A stretch of 13,726 nucleotides of DNA from Syntrophomonadaceae bacterium (GTDB taxonomy: Bacteria > Bacillota > Syntrophomonadia > Syntrophomonadales > Syntrophomonadaceae), in assembly GCA_028686565.1 (NCBI GenBank), contig JAQUBU010000038.1, positions 1 to 13,726 on the forward strand, written 5' to 3'. The translations under genes were made by a program, and so were the position numbers. The notes beneath the pieces are model-generated. The model made no database searches. It was not told the DNA's origin and saw only the letters and a program-made list of their open reading frames with translations. Every line of letters starts with the position of its first letter. Position 1 is the first letter of the stretch. This document shows positions 12,851 through 13,726 of this stretch, in pieces.

Positions 12851-13441
12851 TCAACTGCTCTTTGTTTTTCGCTGTGATCTGATGTACCTAAACCGATGCT
12901 TTGAATACTTACCAATGCATTCAGCACCCAATTCCGTATCCATTTCCTCGTATGTCCTGGTCCGCGGCCCAGCTTTAGTAGCTCTCATGCGACCATTTAC
13001 AATGAATATGGGCGTGGCCTCTGTTGTTCCCATGTACTCCCACCCTGACGCTTTATAAATTAGTCCGGTGTGCCCCTGCCAAGTGTCAGCGTATGTAAGT
13101 AAGCATTCCCACCGCTTAGATAGCATTTTGACTGAGGACATGAGCAAGAATGTGGCTGCGTTCTTTGGTGCCTCTGGAACAACAACCAAGCGGCTAAGTG
13201 TCAAAACTCGATCTGGGTCCGGCCACCATGCCGCTGCTGCTGCCCTGGTAGGGGGGAGCCACCATGCAACCCCATAACACTTGGGTGCAAACCATTCACC
13301 CCGGCGATACAATCCGTGTAGGGCAGTAGCGGTATTAGCGGCGCCATGCGCATAGTGATATTTCTCTATGATCTGCCGGGCCTCTGATATTAATACTGGT
13401 CTTACTTCCCACTCTGATTTTCTGAGTCTATTTTTATACAC
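12851..13441 (-). CDS. mom: Mom-family DNA modification protein (adenine methylcarbamoylation), 196 aa
   Basis: The motifs are those of the phage Mu Mom family, GNAT-like enzymes that convert adenine in phage DNA to a carbamoylmethyl form and so block restriction: EKYHYAHG (26-33), CYGVAWWLPP (55-64), LSRLVVVPEAPKNAATFLL (82-100) and LTYADTWQGHTGLIYKASGW (115-134) followed by EYMG. The LSRL, APKN, YAD and GH-x-G-x-IY-x-A elements are all intact at full family length. The start is a GTG with AGAAGG about eight bases upstream. It lies 29 bases after the stop of an adenine methyltransferase. The C-terminal 40 residues are basic, suiting DNA binding. It is probably prophage-derived; the family call is firm, activity on host or phage DNA is inferred. 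Confidence 0.85.
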   Translation of the reverse strand: MYKNRLRKSEWEVRPVLISEARQIIEKYHYAHGAANTATALHGLYRRGEWFAPKCYGVAWWLPPTRAAAAAWWPDPDRVLTLSRLVVVPEAPKNAATFLLMSSVKMLSKRWECLLTYADTWQGHTGLIYKASGWEYMGTTEATPIFIVNGRMRATKAGPRTRTYEEMDTELGAECIGKYSKHRFRYIRSQRKTKSS

Positions 13442-13470
13442 CGCCGTTACCTTCTTTCAAGTCGACCATA

Positions 13471-13726
13471 TTAAAACATTTGCATTTGCACAGCTGGTCT
13501 ATAGTTCATCCAGATAACTTCTTCCCGTTTTAATCCACCCTCACAATTAGCCATTCTTTGCTGTATATGCCAATCCTTAAGGGTTTCGGCATAAATGTCA
13601 TTCATGTATCCGGATATAATAACTGGCCCAGGATGTTTTAAAAGCAGTTGTAATAATTCAATGTGGTACGCGTCCTTCATCTCGCACGCATAAATCCGTT
13701 TACTTCTGGTACTCAGGACGTAGGGC
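13471..13726 (-). CDS. D12-class adenine-N6 DNA methyltransferase, C-terminal part
   Basis: The frame is open from the right edge and starts with P-Y-V-L-S-T-R, the end of the catalytic DPPY motif of D12 (Dam-type) methyltransferases, whose first residues lie outside the window. It continues ACEMKDAYHIELLQLLLKHP, VIISGYMNDIYAETLKDW and REEVIWMNY, the closely conserved end of phage Dam-like enzymes (H-x-E-L-L, L-I-S-G-Y-x-N-x-(L/I)-Y, (T/E)-E-V-(L/I)-W-x-N-Y). About 84 residues are visible and no defect is seen. Such enzymes methylate adenine, often in GATC. It sits directly upstream of mom in the same orientation, presumably as one phage-derived transcript. Confidence 0.85.
   Translation of the reverse strand, partial: PYVLSTRSKRIYACEMKDAYHIELLQLLLKHPGPVIISGYMNDIYAETLKDWHIQQRMANCEGGLKREEVIWMNYRPAVQMQMF

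Larger units (their letters stand above)
12162..12852. repeat. Duplicated toxin-antitoxin unit, copy B
   Basis: Counterpart of 11294-11765. It carries the intact antitoxin, the flank GAAGAATAAGCTGGCGAAAG (12522-12541), and TTTGATTGGGATTGATACTA with a hairpin of GATGCGCA (12825-12832) and TGCGCATC (12845-12852). Between the last two blocks lies about 200 bp absent from copy A. The hairpin overlaps the stop codon of the mom-like gene, so the duplication reached that gene's end. Confidence 0.7.

Overview
The window looks like chromosomal DNA of a strictly anaerobic Firmicute (Clostridia or Negativicutes type; a syntrophic or sulfate-reducer-like relative is plausible, species not determinable). 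The basis is a tungsten-type aldehyde oxidoreductase operon with several 4Fe-4S proteins, strong AGGAGG-type ribosome binding sites in front of frequent TTG and GTG starts, AT-rich spacers, and GACACAAGGGGACG-type repeats of the sort known from such genomes.

Region 1 (1-2070) is a gene graveyard. It holds frameshifted or truncated remnants of a formate dehydrogenase alpha-like protein, a HelD-like helicase, possibly a REP-associated (RAYT) transposase, possibly an alpha/beta hydrolase, and a beta-propeller repeat protein. Copies of a GACACAAGGGGACG repeat lie between them. One 37-codon ORF with a good ribosome binding site and a terminator may be real.

Region 2 (2068-6615) is a four-gene operon: aldehyde:ferredoxin oxidoreductase (AOR), a four-cluster ferredoxin-like protein, an FAD/NAD(P)H oxidoreductase, and a second four-cluster ferredoxin-like protein. 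The content matches the AorABC plan (FeS, W-enzyme, FAD subunits), but with two FeS subunits. A MITE-like inverted-repeat element and a strong stem-loop follow it.

Region 3 (6616-11274) is an AT-rich spacer with a 20-bp direct repeat, then a second operon: a FecB/BtuF-like lipoprotein, a substrate-binding-protein fold that lacks a signal peptide and carries an N-terminal DUF1858-like domain, a HypB/UreG-like GTPase, a structured spacer, and an ABC ATPase that also begins with a DUF1858-like helical domain. No permease is present. The set looks like a metal or metallocofactor handling system with cytoplasmic parts; this is the best candidate for an undescribed system here.

Region 4 (11275-13726, genes on the minus strand) is accessory DNA: a duplicated toxin-antitoxin locus (one intact RelE/ParE plus Phd/YefM pair, one decayed antitoxin copy), an unidentified coding remnant, a phage Mom-family DNA modification gene, and the C-terminal end of a D12-class adenine DNA methyltransferase running off the right edge. 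The Mom/Dam neighbourhood is typical of prophage-derived DNA.
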